From positions 87,504,647-87,568,646 of the forward strand of contig NC_133174.1 in assembly GCF_040802235.1 (NCBI RefSeq): a stretch of DNA of 64,000 nucleotides, read 5' to 3'. Numbering within the stretch: the first letter of the stretch is position 1; every line of letters begins with the position of its first letter. This DNA is from Manis javanica (Eukaryota; Chordata; Mammalia; Pholidota; Manidae). Of the stretch, positions 62,041 to 64,000 are shown in pieces. The position numbers and the translations under genes were made by a program. The notes under the pieces are model-generated. The model was not told the origin of the DNA. It ran no database searches and worked only from the letters and a program-made list of their open reading frames with translations.

Positions 62041-62530
62041 CAAAGATGATCCCAATGAACTATACCTGTGCATCTTGGCTTCCTCCATTACTCTCTTTAA
62101 CTGAAGAATGATGCAGTAGTGACAATGTGTGAGTTACAAAACCTAAGACTTAAGAAGGCCTAGAAGTGCCTACTTTTGTGATCTGGGGAGCCCTGAGCCA
62201 CCATTTAAGAAGTCTGGCTATCCTCATGGAGACACTAAGTGGAGAGAGAATATGGCAAAAGAGAAGCCCCAGATTACAAGGAGAGAAGAATGTCCTAGCT
62301 GAGCCCAGTGTCGTAGCTGAGTACAGCCTCCCAGCTGGGCCCTCCAAAGCATGTGAGTGAAGCCATCGTAGATTCCCCAACTCAATCAAGCCCTGAGATG
62401 ACTACAGCCCCAGTATATAGAACAGAAGGACCATTCATGTGAGGCCAAGTCATTCACAAAAAGATGATGAAAAATAAAATACTGTTGTTTGAAACACTAA
62501 ATTTTGGCAGTTTGTGAAGCAGCTTATTTA
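62041..62530 (+). mobile_element. MLT1-type MaLR LTR
   Basis: It contains 'agcatgtgagtgaagccatc', 'aagccctgagatgactacag' and 'aaacactaaattttggcagt', diagnostic of MLT1 LTRs. The 5' edge is approximate. Confidence 0.75.
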
Positions 62531-62849
62531 TTTATGAGGTTTTTTTTATAAGCAGGTTATTTAGTGAATAACCAAACAGAACATGTATTATTCATGTAAT
62601 ATGAAAACACAAACTTTATTTTAAAGCCATTATAACACACTTGTACCTGCGCTTTTACATAGACACACACACACCCTGTTTCCTGTTTGAACACCCAGTG
62701 GCTGTGTCCAATACATACTCCATTTATCCTGTATGATATGCACCTAATTTCAGTTCAGATTCAATCTGTGTAGAGGAAAGATGAATTGCTGACACTGTAA
62801 AGTATTTATTGAATGTCAATCTAAAAATCACCCAGACTCATGCAGATGT

Positions 62850-62985
62850 TTCTTTTCACATCAGGAAACTCAGTCCCACAAAGAGTAAGTGACTAGTCCA
62901 TTACCAAACTTACATGAATAGTTAGTAGCTGAGTTAACACTGGTTTCCAGGCCGATGGCCTTTCCCTATACTGCACTGTCTGTTT
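62850..62985 (-). repeat. MIR, antisense
   Basis: 'aggaaactcagtcccacaaa' followed by 'agtaagtgactagtccatta' and 'tggtttccaggccgatgg' is antisense MIR. Confidence 0.75.
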
Positions 62986-62989
62986 AAAA

Positions 62990-64000
62990 AATGTACCATT
63001 TTGTTTCAGACTACAGAGGAATTGAAAATACTTATCTACCAGAAGATAGATGCAGTCCCTATGTGACTACAAACGAGAAGAATCATAAATCTTACAGGCT
63101 AGCCCGGTCTTCAGAGATTACTAGTCTGATAGATTTGGGTAGGCCAGAGAATTTCAGATATGTTGTAAGACTCTATGGATAAGCACTGAAAATATTATTG
63201 CTTGGAGTGGAGGCCACATGACAGAGAATTTACTTGCTTATCCACCCAGCACTAGTCATTTAAATTTATGAGCCAACCATTTCCCTGGGAACACAACTGG
63301 AGGTGGCACGAGGAAAGCCAAAAACTGAGAGGAACAGAAGAAGAGAGAGGTAGGAGAAAAATGGGAAAATAAGAAAATTGAAATAAAAAAAATATATAAT
63401 GAACTATCCCTTCTTCTTCCTGTCCTGTGAACCATGAAGCACCAAAGAAATACTTCTAAGGCAAGGGAGTCTGATTCACTGGCAGACTGTAACCCATGAA
63501 CCGTGACATACAAAGACGGCTTTTTCATCTCACAGCCTCTTCATACTAACCCTACAGTAAGGCACTATAGAGTGAGAAGGTACATGATTCCAACTTTCCC
63601 TCTGCTTTTCTTCCCATGGGCAATATCTAATGCTAATGTGTTAAATAAGCAACATGCCCTTTACAGGACACAACTAGTGGAAAAAGCCATTTCAATTTTA
63701 TAAGTTCTTCTGTACCGAGAAATCTAGTAATTTCATATGCAGATCTAGGAAGGTCAAAAGATGTACTGGTTTGGTGAGAATACGTTTCCTCTGTCCTCAA
63801 AATGAGATTGTCGCCACAAGCACCAATATATAAGGCCATGAAGAAGGGGCTAAGGATATCAGCTTTTACAAAGGCAGAGCATTTACAAAACGTGTAGAAC
63901 TGAAAAGAGCTCTCTGGCTCCTTCCTGAAAGCTGTCGAAGGTGAATACCAACCTTTATATTCACGTGCACGCCTCACTGATGCTAAGGTACTGCCTCCGC
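62990..64000. other. No recognised feature
   Basis: No supported gene. ORFs of 63 to 114 codons here lack motifs and splice context. Confidence 0.4.

Overview
This window is nuclear DNA from a placental mammal. It is AT-rich and made mostly of retrotransposons and decayed repeats, with no convincing exon of a host gene. MIR, L2, MLT1 and MER5A-like fossils show the mammalian background. No Alu, B1/B2, carnivore tRNA-SINE, Bov or equine SINE was recognised. That fits a lineage with L1 activity but few young SINEs. A laurasiatherian such as a pangolin is my guess only; the species is not proven from the sequence.

Layout. Positions 1-2617 hold the 5' part of a decayed minus-strand L1. From 2618 to 22584 there are old L1/L2/MIR fragments, simple repeats and solitary LTRs of several endogenous-retrovirus families. 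From 22585 to 36329 lies one ancient plus-strand L1 broken by later insertions. These are a younger 5'-truncated L1 (23644-25227) that itself contains an antisense L1 (24696-25184), a solitary LTR (25599-25964), and an 8.7-kb insertion (27144-35881). From 36686 to 38802 is a CREB1 retrocopy. The rest, to 64000, holds MIR, MLT1, MER5A-like, L1M and LTR fossils plus unassigned DNA.

The 8.7-kb insertion is the centre of interest. It begins with a full-length young L1: a YY1-type start site, a CpG-rich 5'UTR of about five tandem monomers of roughly 210 bp, an intact ORF1 (307 aa), an intact ORF2 (1271 aa from its first ATG, with endonuclease, reverse transcriptase and Cys motifs present) and a G-rich 3'UTR. 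The L1 poly(A) is followed by 147 bp of non-L1 sequence, a second A-tract, and 1.64 kb that looks like the 3' end of an endogenous retrovirus (env remnant, purine-rich tract, LTR). That tail stops in a third poly(A), 18 bases after an AATAAA. A single perfect 16-bp target-site duplication flanks the whole unit. It therefore looks like one integration of a composite RNA (serial 3' transduction) or a retroposon that landed in the L1 tail. The ERV env-LTR-poly(A) tail has the same architecture as the SINE-R part of hominoid SVA elements.

The CREB1 retrocopy is also notable. It derives from a spliced message lacking the 14-residue alpha exon, and it carries two extra segments (63 and 85 bp) exactly at inferred exon joins. 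The 63-bp segment puts an in-frame stop followed by an in-frame ATG ahead of the bZIP half, as described for germ-cell CREB isoforms.
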